Under the pieces are notes generated by a model. The model made no database searches. It was not told where the DNA came from and worked only from the letters and a program-made list of their open reading frames with translations. Positions 46,340 through 58,485 of a DNA stretch of 64,000 nucleotides are shown here, in pieces. A program made the translations under genes and the position numbers. The number at the start of each line of letters is the position of its first letter. Positions within the stretch are counted from its first letter, which is position 1. The stretch is from Fragilaria crotonensis (lineage: Eukaryota > Bacillariophyta > Fragilariophyceae > Fragilariales > Fragilariaceae). The DNA lies in the NCBI GenBank assembly GCA_022925895.1, contig JAKSYS010000221.1, forward strand, positions 1 through 64,000, given 5' to 3'.

Positions 46340-47616
46340 TTATTCCAAATCCCAACATGCTTCCACTGGTTCTAATGCTTCTGCCTGCTCTCCATCGGAG
46401 GTGTCTCGACTTCCTTCACCATTTGTTCCTCTCCTTTTCAGTGCAATGCAGTGATTGAGCAGTTCACGCTCCATATCCATGGCTTGTTCACACGTGCGAT
46501 CAGCCTTCACCAAGTGATAGAATTCGTTGTACCTTGCCATTCCTTCGCGGCTCCATCCACCATACTTGCAGTGGCCTTTTTTTGCGCAGTATACTTGCCT
46601 TTCTCCCTTTCCCTCTTGGACTTTTCCTGCTGCCGGCGCCGCTCCTTGGTTGTGGTTCTGCTGGTGGGGTCTCGTGCCGCAGTTGTTCCTCTCGCTGAAA
46701 TGCCTTGAGCCACTTCTCAATATAGTTGTCGTAGAGAAGGAGAGCGAAAGCCTCGTCGCTGATGGTCACCAACTTGCCGTGTTTTGTGGCCGAGCTCGTC
46801 GCCTGCGACACCAATTGCTTACTCTTTTGTACACCCCAGTGCTTCAGGCCACAAACGCACTCAAGAAATGTTCCATAGAACCAGAGGAATGCTTTTTCTC
46901 CTTTCCGTACTTGCTCTCCTCATTTTTTGTAATTCATCAATTGAGAACACATCCATTCTATCTTCCTTGAATTGTTTTAGTTCTCTCATCATGATGTTCT
47001 TCCCCGCCTGCTCGCATGTGCTCCTCTTGCTGTTCAACGCATGGTTAAAAACACTTTCATATAACATCTGGAATTTCACACGATCTCGGTTTGCCACACA
47101 CTCGTGGTCCATCACCTCCTTGAAAGCCTTACCAAACATGTGTTCATTGCTGATAAACTTGACGACTCGAAACATATGTTTTCTGACGTAAGTTGTGACC
47201 CTATCTGCAATGTTCTCCTGGTGTTTTTCCGACATGGACGATTCTTTTGCTGACATACCTCTTACTCGTATCAACCCCTCCAAATTCTGCGCAGCTCCTG
47301 CTGACGATGTTCTTCCACGTTTTGCAGGAACAACATAGTCGTCATCATCATCGTCATCATCGGACGAATGTAATTCCTCGGCACCCCGACAGGGAAGCAT
47401 TTTGTCCAACTCCCTATCCCACTCTTGTTCTTGGTCACTATTTTCTTCTCTTTGCCGCTTTCCTCCTTTTGACGATTCGACAATTTCGTCTTCGCCACTG
47501 CCGCTGTCTTCATCCTCATATAAAGATTCGGAGTCTGATTTGTCAGATACAGTTCCGTTGTTCATGGCTTCAGTTACTCTGTTGTAGTAGTATACAATTG
47601 TGGGAACAAGTTTCAT
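46340..47616 (-). CDS. Unknown protein of a repeated diatom family, interrupted
   Basis: ATG at 47616; about 425 residues when two one-base breaks are bridged. The N-terminal half is acidic (Asp run near 47345-47370) with a Lys-Arg-Gln-Arg patch. The middle is helical, with Phe-Lys-Glu-Val-Met-Asp. After a break near 46880 it continues with Phe-Tyr-Gly-Thr-Phe-Leu-Glu-Cys-Val-Cys-Gly, then Asp-Glu-Ala-Phe-Ala-Leu-Leu-Leu-Tyr. After a second break at a T7 run (46575-46581) it ends with Trp-Ser-Arg-Glu-Gly-Met-Ala-Arg-Tyr-Asn. From memory, similar proteins are repeated in diatom genomes; I know no assigned function. It diverges from the dioxygenase-like gene at 48698. It may belong to the same mobile unit, but no shared ends prove this. 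Confidence 0.6.
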
Positions 47617-48697
47617 CGCTTGCGGTACACAAGAAAAGTTTTGAGCGCGAAGCACTTTTGTTCACAACTCCCATTTAAATTTGAAGAGTTGGGCACACAT
47701 GTTGTTTGTATGCTTGACACAGAGTCAATTTGAATGGGTGTGTCGACAGAAATTATTACTAAAGGCACTGTACAATTGTTTGTGGCAAGCTACCGTTGTA
47801 AATAAATATTGCTGTGTCGGGGATTGAAGGCTTACTAGTTATATTCCTGCAATATATCATGATGTGTATACGTTTATATGGCAATATTTTGCCGCTAATC
47901 GTTTTTGTAACCGCCACGATTACTTCGTGGGAATACTCCGATGTTTGCGTATCATGTACACTCACTCGGTAAGATGAAGATGCGCATGTGCTTGGTATAT
48001 ATGATTTGATACTATGTGCTGCGATGCGTCAGTTCTTATTACTAAGGTAAATTACCGTTATCATCTTAAGTACTGGCTGGCTGGTGATGCATTCGACTTG
48101 GAATTTCTGTATGTGACAAGAATGTGTGCCTGAATACATAACGATTTAGCACATCTATGGCTACGGTAGTTAGGGTCTTGCTGCCATGGCAAAATGAAGA
48201 AGATGAAAAAATAAATGACTAACACATGTTTATTTGTCTTTGTACTTAGACAGTTTTGAGGGGGGAAGGAAATTTTTGGCCTGAAGTCCCACATGGGCAA
48301 CGCGTGCCTTGCACGTAGTATTGGTTATACTGGAATCGACGTGAAATGCACTATTTTGCACGAGTTGCTTTCACAACAATTTATGGACATCCACACTGCT
48401 GTTGCACTCTTTGTGCCCAGCACATACGTGAGGTATACCACATTCATGCTTGTTGTCGTCTGAAGAGGGGAACTGCTTGCTTTTCTGGCGTGTTGGAACT
48501 CTGGTACAATTGCCTTCTCCCCAGACAGGGATTTGCAAATCTGTCCTTTGTGACGACGTGCTGCCTTATCACTCAACGTGAAGAGGGGAATTGCTTGTTT
48601 TTCTGGCGCGTGCGAACTCAGGATTGGTTGTTTCCCCAGACAGGGGTGAACAACTTGTCGTTAGTGATCGCGTTGCCGCCTTATCGTCGGTATCATC
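47617..48697. other. Divergent spacer with a tandem repeat
   Basis: About 1.1 kb between two divergent genes. It holds the 118-bp tandem repeat (48461-48690) next to the dioxygenase start. No other feature recognised. Confidence 0.5.
48461..48690. repeat. Two-copy tandem repeat of about 118 bp
   Basis: Both units begin tgaagagggg (48461 and 48579), continue with ttttctggcg and ccccagacaggg, and end near gccttatc (48570 and 48685). The copies have diverged at many positions. The array ends just before the ATG at 48698, so it probably lies in the promoter or 5' leader. Confidence 0.75.
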
Positions 48698-50769
48698 ATG
48701 TTTGCAGATCCTTCACGAGATCGCGCCAGGATATCTAGCGCGCGGCGTACGCTTCCGGCGCAGAGCTCTGTTTCAGCCATGGGACGCAATCCGCGTGCGG
48801 TTGGGGTTGGTGCTGCAGGCCATGACATTGCTGGCAGTTCTCTGCCTTTAGATCGGACTGCTGAAGGATTCCTTCCGTCAAAGGAGCGTGTACTTTCACT
48901 GTTGATGCAGGTACTGTTTTTTGATCAGGAGGATTATCGCGAGCGGGTTGCGAAAGCCTTCAGAGATGCCGTGCTGAAACCTCCTCTTCCTCCAATTGGC
49001 GGCGATGATGACAATATCTGCGGCTTTCCTGTCTCATTCTTTCGAGCGGCCGTGGATTCTGTGGGATATCGCATCTGCGACTTCTATCGCATCAATAAGC
49101 TATCAGATATGTTCCACGAGTCCCATGTGAAGCATCTCCCTGGGGAATCTGTCTGTGAAGTGTTTTTCATGGATGTTGTGCTGAATCGTGCAATTGTTCC
49201 CACTACAAGCGAGATTAACAATGGCAATGATGTTCGGGTGATGAGATGCTTCAAACCGGATGATCTTGATGACTCTGTGGACTATCAGTTCCGTGCGTTG
49301 ATAGCTTTCATCCCCAATGCTGGTGTCTTCTACTGCTCATGTGATCGACGACGTGCTGACGCAGGTGTTGAAAAGACGCTTGTTCCTCACGACATGAGTT
49401 GGCTTCGCCTACATCGCAGTGAAGTTTTGGACTCTCAACAACGTCTCGTGTTCCTATGTACACCATTGGTGATGGCCGTTTTGTTAAGCAACTTCATTGT
49501 GGTGGCGGTTCTGATGGCCTTCCAGTTTCGGTGTGGCGCATGACCTACAATATTCTTTGCGACAAACGTGTGATCATTCGTGCCAATCAGTGCGCTGATC
49601 AAGACGGCCCCATGTTGCCCCCCAGATGTTATCTCAGGAGGTATTGGCACTGGAATTCAACTATATTCTTGCGGGATCTAAGTCTGCCCGACTCGGCGGT
49701 CGGCACTACGCTTCGGGTACAGGTTACTTTGACCTTCCATCTTCATGCTTGGTGTTGGATCCCGTGGTTGATCCGATGGTAGACGTTGTGATTGATGATG
49801 CACCGTGTGGGACCTCGGTGGATCGGCAAACTGTGGTGAGGGTGAGGCATACCCTCATGCTGAAAACAGATCCTGTGCCGATGGACGACATGAAATTGAG
49901 AATAGCCCGTCGTGCGTCTTTGCTTTTGAAGATCACGCGGTGTAACACTGCGATTCGTCGGGGCATGCGAACAACTAGTGGGGTCAGGAATACGGGGGGG
50001 TGATGTTGGTAACATGTACGCCATTGGCATGCGTGTGGAGGGAGATGGGGCTACCATGATTCCTTACGCTGCAAACGAAAAGGTTGACGAACTTGTCCTG
50101 CGAGACATGGTTGCTGCTCTTTGTTGCCTTGGCCGTCTGTGTTACCCTGACTTGATGCACTTGATCAAGACTTTGGAAAGCGACTCTGGTGTTCCGATGA
50201 TGTCTCCTATGGACGGAAAGGATGGGGATTGGGTTGGGCGCACTATTGACATGAGTGTCAACCTCGGCAACTCTTCACACTTTGATGTCAATGATTGTTC
50301 GCAGGGCTTTGCTGTGTGGACGGAAGAGATGCCCGGCAAAGCCTCTAATTGGTACTTCATCATGCCAAATGTGTTTGGCACGCGAGCAGATGGCAAACCT
50401 TTCTCTGGGTTGGCTGTGCGCCTCTATCACGGAGTTGCCATCAGCTGGGATGGGCGAGTGCTTCGGCACTGCACTTCCGTTTCCAAACCCGACGGCGAGG
50501 ACAACGCCGAAGTTTTTTCGGGTGGCGGTCAAAGGTTTGACAATCACCTTTACGGAACGTTCACGGCATGCAAAGAGAAGGTTGTTCGGGCGGGCAGGGT
50601 CAATGCATGTGCTGCCATCGTATCATCGTCCACGACGTGCAAGGATGATACGATTGGAGGAGTGACCACACCTTTTGATGATGAGCTCAATCTGGGGATG
50701 GAATTAGTAGGCGTTGGTGCACCTTCACAACAACGGAAGAAAAAGAAGAGGAGAAGAAAGGAGTACTAA
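48698..50769 (+). CDS. Putative 2OG-Fe(II) dioxygenase, diatom repeat-associated, interrupted
   Basis: ATG at 48698; about 690 residues when three shifts are bridged. The first frame runs to about 49450 and continues in other frames through 49456-49640, 49626-49990 and 49978-50769. The last shift lies in a G7 run (49994-50000). The C-terminal part has the features of a double-stranded beta-helix oxygenase: His-Phe-Asp at 50278-50286 as a His-x-Asp iron site, a strand with Trp-Tyr-Phe-Ile-Met-Pro, and a distal His in Arg-His-Cys-Thr-Ser at 50467-50469, with a Lys seven residues later as a possible 2-oxoglutarate contact. The protein ends in a basic tail. It is convergent with a Plavaka-like transposase. 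TET/JBP dioxygenases accompany KDZ transposons in fungi, so a role in modifying DNA is conceivable, but no substrate can be read here. Confidence 0.6.
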
Positions 50770-50821
50770 AGTTTAGAATTTAGCTTGCCGTATGTAACCT
50801 ACCATTGTACTTGTTGAGTAT

Positions 50822-51110
50822 TCACTCGTCGTCGTCATCGTCGTTATCATCCTCGTTCTTGTTGTCATCATCGTTATCATCCGCGTTGTTGTCATCGTCG
50901 TCATTGTCCTCATCATCATCATCGTCGTCGTCGTCCTTGTCATCATTGTCATCCTCTTTGTCATTGTCGTCGTCGTCATCGTCATCGTCATTCTTGTTAT
51001 CATCGTCATCATTGTCATCCTCCTGCTCATCGTCTTCGTCATCATGCTGCTCGTCGTCCTCGTGAACTTCGTTGTCTTCGTCATCCTCCTCCTCGTATTC
51101 AGACTCTAAG
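50822..51110 (-). repeat. GAT/GAC microsatellite encoding an Asp-rich tail
   Basis: Imperfect array of tcg/tca/tcc trinucleotides on the plus strand. It reads as about 90 residues of mostly Asp, Glu and Asn at the C-terminus of the transposase. Likely variable in length. Confidence 0.85.
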
Positions 51111-54100
51111 CTTTCCTCCTCGTTATTCTTGCAACAATACTGTACAAAATGATCCCATGCTGATGGCCAGCATTCCTCTCTTCTTCGGAATAGGAACAAA
51201 TACTTGTCTGAGTCTCTGTTCCCGAAGTCCGGAATCCCAACTGTGGGAGCAAAGATGCTCCCAACCTCGATGAGGTAAATAGATACCAGCATATTGCCAC
51301 GACCCTCTTCTGGTTCCCTATGAAGTGTGTACAGGCCGATCATATTATTCGGAACAGCCGGATCTGCATCTTCTGCATCGTACGATTCCAAAACCGCATA
51401 CATTCCAGGTTTGAGATTCTTTTGTAGTTTTGTGCGAATACGAGTATTATCTGGGAGATGACGAAGGTCCACAAAGGTGTGAATGAGTCCTGGCAAGGGG
51501 AAATCAAGATTCCAATTGATCATCGCATGATCGCACCAACGTTTCCATGATAGTTTGGATGGCCTCTGTACCGATCTCCTTCCTCAGAGATAAACTCCGT
51601 GAAGCATTGCACAGACTTTGCCAAACCCCTGGGGACATCTGGGCAACAATATTTCATAATAAATTTGGAGATACGAGATGGAAGCCTGTTTTTAGGCGAA
51701 TCATCTGTCGCGCGGGGAGAGTTCCACGCAAACATGATGTCATCACCAGCTGAGGAAGGTTTCTGCGATAGAACAAACCGACGACCAGCAGCACCAGAGG
51801 AAGTTAAAGGGATTGGAGGCTTCTTGGCCTCAAACTCGTCCACATCATTATTGGCAACCAAGATTGCCAAATCCTCATGGTACCGGTGTGCTGCTTGTCT
51901 TGTAAAGGATGCAACACGCTTCTGAGTATTGCGAGATGTATTCTTTGCAAGTGGAATGTGTGCAGATTCTGCATATGATGAGTTTACCACGTCGGGGACA
52001 CCATGATCAAGTATATCCTCACTGATGTGAAGCGCAAGGTGCATCTTGATTGTATTGTTCCTCATTCCCGACAACCGTGGGCAAATATTGGCAACATTGC
52101 GGATTAGCCATCGAACACCAGTGGCCAACCTTATCACATGACTACGCCTTATTGTCGGTTGCTTCATCCATTGATGCCATTGCAGCAGACAAGAAATGAT
52201 GTGAATCCAATCTGCGGTGTGCTTGGGACACCCTAGTTTAGGCAGTGGGGGTGGTACATACTTCACTTCCTCCTGCTTCGCATCGTGCATCGCAGCATCA
52301 TTCCCTGCTTCCACAGTTGCCGACGGCCGTTTCTGTTGTCCCTTTCTTTCTGCAGGCTTTCCGTTCTCGTTCTTCTTCCATCCCTTTCCATTCGCAGCCT
52401 TGTTCTTTGACTCTTTAGGAGGGGGAAAGATTTGTCGGAAACTACTAGTGTGCAATGCGAAGAGTTTGACTAGGAGACATCCTGGTATCTCATGACCCAT
52501 CAGATTAGATCCCGTGGAAAAACCCTTCGGAAAATTTGTACGTGGTAGGTCGCGGTCACTTTTCCGTACCATGGCACTTCCAATGTCTGCGCAAAGAGCG
52601 TCATAATGTTCAAGCGCAGCCGATTTCTTCCCTTTCTTTGCGCCAGCTTGGTGTGCAAAGGATTCAAGGCAGTACTTGAACCACCCAAGTGTGATCAAGT
52701 GGAGGATTTCACCAGGACAAGCTCCAAAAATTCCTCTCGCGTTGTGCTGGCCAAACCGAACTTTGTTAAAGCCGTTAACAACATAATTTTGTGATAGTGC
52801 GCGTAAGGATTCAACATCACCCTCTCTCACCAAACCTCCAACATGACTTGGCTTCCTGTGGCGGTACACAGATTTTGAGTAACCAGTCATCTCTGTGGGA
52901 CATTCGCATGCACGGCATAGTTGTTTGATTTTTGCAAATCGTGCGGTGTAGTGCCCGCAAAGACGATCGTGACCCTCCGTGTCACCAATTATGAAAGGGA
53001 CAAAGGGGTGAAATACGACGTCGTGGACAGTCTTCTTGTATTGAAGCTTCCACTTGAAGCCTTTGTCCTGCAAACTTAAAAACCTGATGCCGAAAGAATA
53101 AATGCAATCTGCATGTGATACTCATTCAACATGTATGTAGGCCAGGTGACGCCTTTTAGGTTTTAGAACATTGCTCACAGTCGCAACACCAGGAGGAAGG
53201 TCATTGGGTGCCTCATTGTAATCAACGTTGAGGTCAACCTTCTGAGCCTTACGTGAGGCACTCCCGTGATAGATGTAACCCAAAATTCGCATTGCAATGG
53301 GTAAACGGCGAAACTCATGCTTCAATAACCCGTGAGAAATTGTGATTGGCTCCATCTGGAGTCTACCGGAAGGTCAATGTGCGTCTTGTCCATTGCAAGC
53401 ACACAAGGAAGTATCATGTCAGACTGCGGATTCTTCACCAATTTCTTATAGGTTTCTCGATAACACCGACCACTGTTGATGTCACCAATTACTGATGTCC
53501 TCGCATCAGGCACAGCAAATGGATCCCCTGTTCATGAAACATAAAACACTCGTCCTTATTGAGGAACGGCATGACAGCAATGACGCAAACACTTGGCGTG
53601 CATCAAATATACCATCGTAACAATACGCTTTGAATAGGGCAGATACAACTTCTTCTCCTTGGGAACCAAACCATGCATGTTATAACGACTGAACAACATC
53701 TTTGTAACCGTCTCACGTGATGGCTGGCAACTGGTCTGAAATTGGTGGCCATTTTCATTTGCTTTCGCGGCCCAGTTCAGTATGTACTTAAACGCAGAAA
53801 GTGGCGCCTTCAAGTCTTTTAGGAGTTGAAGCAACTCAATATGAACCTTCTCTTCACAAGAGAATTTGGCCAGCGAGGATAATGGATTTGACTGAAGGCG
53901 GAGGAGTTCCTCGTACAATTCAAGGACTCCTTCGTCAGGGTCTGTCGTTCCGTTCTCAACCAAATCAGGTGGCGTCGTCAACGACTCTTCCTCACCAAAA
54001 GGATTGACGTCATCGTCGTCGTCCAATTCATGCTCATCGGGGTCATCGTCACCATCTAGTGCTTCAACAGAAGCAGCACGACCAGCATCCTGAACAGAAC

Positions 54101-54389
54101 TGAATTCGAATGGTGCAGAAAATCGTTGACGACTGTGACCCTCCTGGTGTCCACCAGTACTTACTTGTCCTGTGAGGATATGTGAGGACAACGAAGCGTG
54201 GTTTTGCGCGGCCTTGGCAGCACTCCTGTTAATCAAAGTACCACCAATACCAGCAGACAGATCAATTGTGCTCTTCCGAGAAGCATAAATGCTGTTGCAA
54301 ACAAGATTGTGATTCAAGTGTACCTGGATTCGCTTGAAGGGTTTGTGACATCCGTCACACAACGTAGTAGAGGATGTGCGTGTTGGCAT
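50822..54389 (-). pseudogene. Plavaka/CACTA-like DNA transposase, interrupted
   Basis: A protein of over 1100 residues read in pieces: 54389-53556, 53513-53322, 53355-53122, 53073-51520 and 51523-50822. The N-terminus has a Cys-x-x-Cys...His...Cys zinc-finger-like motif. Then come a Asp-Ile-Asn-Ser-Gly motif, a Met-Asp-Lys-Thr-His segment that would carry the first catalytic Asp, and Leu-Gly-Tyr-Ile. Further on are Gly-Asp-Thr-Glu-Gly-His-Asp...Cys-Gly-His-Tyr with a following Cys cluster, and finally His-Pro-Asn-Tyr-His-Gly followed, one frame over, by Trp-Cys-Asp-His-Ala-Met-Ile. This series recalls Plavaka-type transposases of the CACTA group. Several one-base shifts (for example T5 near 53084) break it. 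The C-terminus is a long Asp-rich tail. No terminal inverted repeats were found. Family assignment by pattern only. Confidence 0.6.
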
Positions 54390-56935
54390 GTGAATCCTTG
54401 TAAAGAGAGAAGCAATGCACAGAATTGTCGAAGATTCAACAATGAACTCAAAAGATCACTGGACCTGTTGAACAAATGCCAGAAATACGGTAAAAGTTTT
54501 AGACAACGCCATTCACTGTGCCTCGGAAACCTAACTGGCGAGTATGCCTCAATATCAGTGAATTTAGAAAACACCAAGTCAAATTTTTGAAAAAATGGTT
54601 GCTGCAGTGAAAATCAATTTGTTATATCCATCACTTTGTTGATTCAATCAGAAATATATTTATAGTTTATACTTTTTTGTTGATATTGAACCATATAGAT
54701 TGATTATAATTCGAGAATTCACTGATAAAATTTGATAATAGAAATATTTTAGTATTATATCATTATAACATGTAGAAAAAACCAACTATATATAACTATT
54801 GACTATTTAAGTCTAAAAGTAACCACTTTAGTAAACATAAACCGTCATTAATGACTACATGTATATCAACTCACAAAAACCCACCTTGTGATGCGTAATA
54901 AATGACTGCTAGATGAAATGAAGTAGCAATAGAGAAACAGCTGGCAAATAGGAGTTACCTTGAGGCGTGTCCATGTCGAGAGAAAAAACTGGTCTGCAAA
55001 ACTGACCCTTAGGCCATTTTTTTCTAGACCGTCCATATTTCTCTTCAGGAACAAGGTGTTACTTGAAAACAAACTAGTTTGAACTGACCAAACTTTATGT
55101 TTCAAAGTTGACTTGATCAGCACTCTCAGCCTTATCAACCTACCGCAACCAAAGTCATTGAAAATCATGGCTTGCAATATTTCGAATCAATGAGGGATAA
55201 AGTAGTAGTACTGTCCTTTGATTGATTCTTCTTGCTCCCATTATCTCTGATGGCATCTTTGATTAATCTGTCACTGATTTCTTGTCAACATTCATTCAGG
55301 ACACTCTGTTTTCAGATAATACACGCTCATATTGAGTTTCTAATCAATGAGTTCCTTGGTATTGCTTGGTAAACATTGGATTGCTCTGATCCATAGCATC
55401 CCAGAGCTGCTTGGCAAGGTCCATGCAATTGTTGATATACTTCTTAAAACTTGCTTACAAAGGCGTATAACTGTTGTCAAGAGAAGGCCTCTCTTGAAAA
55501 GACCTTGCTGCCTGCAACCTTCCTCAATTTGTTGTGGCGGCATGGCACCCCACTTGAATGGAGAGCCAGATGTTCCTTGATTCATGGCAATTGGTGTCTT
55601 GGGCAGGCACTGTTGCAAATTTGGAATTGTTTTGACCTGCCGTTACCACTGTTAATTGTGGGTGACTTCAATGATTTGACCCTAGAAGGAAAAAATGTTT
55701 CACTATTGTTGGATTGATCACCATTTTGGTCATCTTTCTTGAGAAGTCTGATCAAATAGCATTGTCATTGGCATCACAATTGTCACAACAATCAGCAGCA
55801 ATCATGCCCTTAGCTAAGTTTCACAAATAACCATTCCCCTGACGTACCAATTATAATCATGAATGGTCTGCCCTTACGGAAGTGTCCCACAAAAGGCACT
55901 TTCAGCTTCTTTGACACATGATGCAAGTGCCTTCATCCAATCCTGTAGAACTTCACATGCTTCATGTGCCTTAATACATACTCCTAGTAGTATCATGTTT
56001 ACAGAATAAACAGATCAGGGTCAAGCCCTGATGTACCAAGAGTTCGATATGCCACAGCTACGGAATGCCAAACTACCGTCAACCATGTTCACGCTACTGG
56101 CAACTGAACATTACCACTGTAGGGTGAAGGTGAACCTGCACTGGCCGATAAGTTCATGTCCATGGTACATTTTCTTATATCATAGTAGTTGTACTCGGAG
56201 TACTAAGTACTAAGTACCACGTACTTGTACTGTTGTACTGAACTCCAGCCCATTCAGGGAGACACAGGGGGGAGTTGTCGTTCCTAACGGTATGATACAC
56301 ACCATGCCGCGTGCTACGAGTTACCATGTTCGTACTGGAGTACTGGTGTACCTGGTACCAGGTACGATTGTCCTCAGATTATGACATCGAAAATGACACG
56401 AAGACGAAACTTAATTCGAGAATAGTTCGTACATACTGTTGATTGTTGATCATCAACATAAAAATGAATACTACCGGTAGTAAACTGTAAATACTGCGAC
56501 GCTGCAAAAACGTGTTCCTGGCCACCAATCGGTGCAATAGCTGTACTTATGTTTCGTGCATGGTACGTGTACTGTCGCAGACAGCTTCCTTCGGGATTCG
56601 GATTCGTTCCGAGTATTGAGTACGTATGTCAATACTCTAGGTGCAGGACTGATCATCAACAGATTTTCAGGGTGACGTGGTTGCACGCAGATGGCACCGG
56701 AGACATATTTAGCCGTTCAGAACAAGAAGTCGCGAATACCCAGAATTGCGTACGGGGTAACGAATGTATCTTTCTCTGTCATTCCCTCACATTTCCTACC
56801 CGTAGTGGCGCTTCATCTAAGTTGACCTTCGCTACATCTGGCAAGGTATTTTGATCAGAATCAATCCATCAATCCGCAGGACGCACCAATGTATTCACAA
56901 CACATTCCAATACAGCAACCATTTGTTAAGAAACC
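54390..56935. other. Spacer, AT-rich then GTAC-rich, no gene supported
   Basis: From 54590 to 54870 the DNA is very AT-rich, mirroring 45480-46260 on the other side of the island. Between 55330 and 55620 the minus strand has gag-like wording (Leu-Trp-Asp-Ala-Met-Asp), possibly an old copia relic, too degraded to call. 56170-56370 is rich in GTAC words, like other host spacers. No gene recognised. Confidence 0.45.
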
Positions 56936-58485
56936 ATGACTGAACCCACGGCAACGTCCGGAGCGTCGTCCCGCAGCTCGTGCTCTCCGTCAACAAAAAT
57001 CGTAATGAATGGCGATGAGGTGCATTCGCAACAGCGACTCACAAATCAGCAGCAACAGCTTCACAATCTTAATCGGACGGCGTTAGCAATTAGCGTTACG
57101 ACAGGATCGAGGGGGGAGCCTGGAGGTGTCAACCCCAACTGTTTTGCAGCACAATATCAACAGTCTGGACCATCCCTCTCGATGGGGGTGGAAGCGATGC
57201 TGCAATCCTCTCAACGGCACGGACTGCATGGTACCAGTGCCATGGTATTTTGTGGAGGAGGCATCACGTTACCCGAGAAGAGACAGATCGATCCTCGATG
57301 TTTAAAACTAGGCTCCACTGGATCTCACAACCAGTCGCAATTAATGCCTTCGACAATGGCCACACATCAGGCACGAAAAGTTGTCACTATCATATCGGCA
57401 CCCCAGACGAAACCGAAAATTGTAACAGCTGCTCCATCGCCTTCTGATGTGATAATCGGTATCCATACCAACAATACCAAGGTTTATTCTTCCGCCTGCC
57501 GAGCGAGTGTCGACGCCCATCAACTTGCCTTAACAAGGCGTGTAAATAGTGCTCCCGGTCTCGCCGGGCGAACCGGACCATCGGACCTTAGCGTCGATCG
57601 AAGCAAGTTCAAGTACCAAAAGGTTATTGGAGGTTCATCGACCAATGCCACCAACGCAAGACGAACGTCCTTGGTACGCAGTTGCCCGGGTTTCGAGGGT
57701 CCTGGTTGCCTTCGTGATGACTTTACTAACATACCGTTTTTCGTTTCTCGAAGAAGGCACAGAACGAACTGTCTCCTCAAGTATTCCTCGACACCATGCT
57801 CAAATCTCGAGGATACAGCACACAAAATTTTTGCAGTCTTGAGGGTGCCTACTATTGCAAACCGACGGCTCTTCAACAGGCGAGTTACGGCATCAGACTG
57901 ATCGAAGCGATTCGCCGATCGGATGAAATCGTTTTGCAAAAAATGCTTCAGGCTGGCCTGTCACCCAACCCCTGCAATTCATTCGGAGAATCAATCGTGC
58001 ACATGCTGTGTCGTCGAGGAGACTACAAGCTCCTCAAGTTGTTCAAAGAACACGGATGTTCTCTCCAAGTTACAGACGATTTTGGTAGGACGCCACTGCA
58101 CGACGCTTGTTGGACTACGGAACCTCCTTTCGACATTGTTGATATGATCTTGACAACTGACAGACGACTGCTGCACTTGGTTGATTGTCGAGGATCGTCG
58201 CCACTCTCGTATGTCAGCCGCAACAATTGGGAAAAATGGATCGCTTATCTTCAATCGCGTGCCGACACGTACTGGCCACCTCGCAATGTGGCGAAAGTGG
58301 GCGACGAACCCGCACCACCTTTCTGCTGGGAAGCACAACACTCTCGACCGATACCAGATCCTCCTAATGCCATCTCAATCGAGGCGGCAAAGACGCTCGT
58401 ATCGTTGGGGGAGGTTAGTGAAGGACCTTCGGGTGCTATTGTATCGGTTGCACCAAAGGTAATGACAAGTGCAACGATAAAATAG
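56936..58485 (+). CDS. Ankyrin-repeat protein, paralogue of 29409-31391, one frameshift
   Basis: ATG at 56936. The first 280 residues are disordered and Ser/Thr/Gln-rich. The frame then changes at a T5 run (57736-57741) and continues to 58485, about 516 residues in all. The second part has Leu-Lys-Ser-Arg-Gly-Tyr-Ser-Thr, then Gly-Leu-Ser-Pro-Asn-Pro-Cys-Asn-Ser-Phe-Gly-Glu and Phe-Gly-Arg-Thr-Pro-Leu-His-Asp (about three ankyrin repeats), and a closing Trp...Tyr-Trp-Pro. These match the C-terminal block of 29409-31391 almost motif for motif. No polyQ tract on the scale of its relative. Likely a protein-binding regulator; function unknown. Confidence 0.75.

Noticed and set aside
50805-51065. 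Plus-strand Ser-only frame
   Set aside because: Reverse reading of the Asp-coding microsatellite.
55340-55618. Minus-strand frame with gag-like words (Leu-Trp-Asp-Ala-Met-Asp)
   Set aside because: No zinc knuckle, LTR or adjoining pol; frames change within it. At best an old copia relic, not supportable as a gene.
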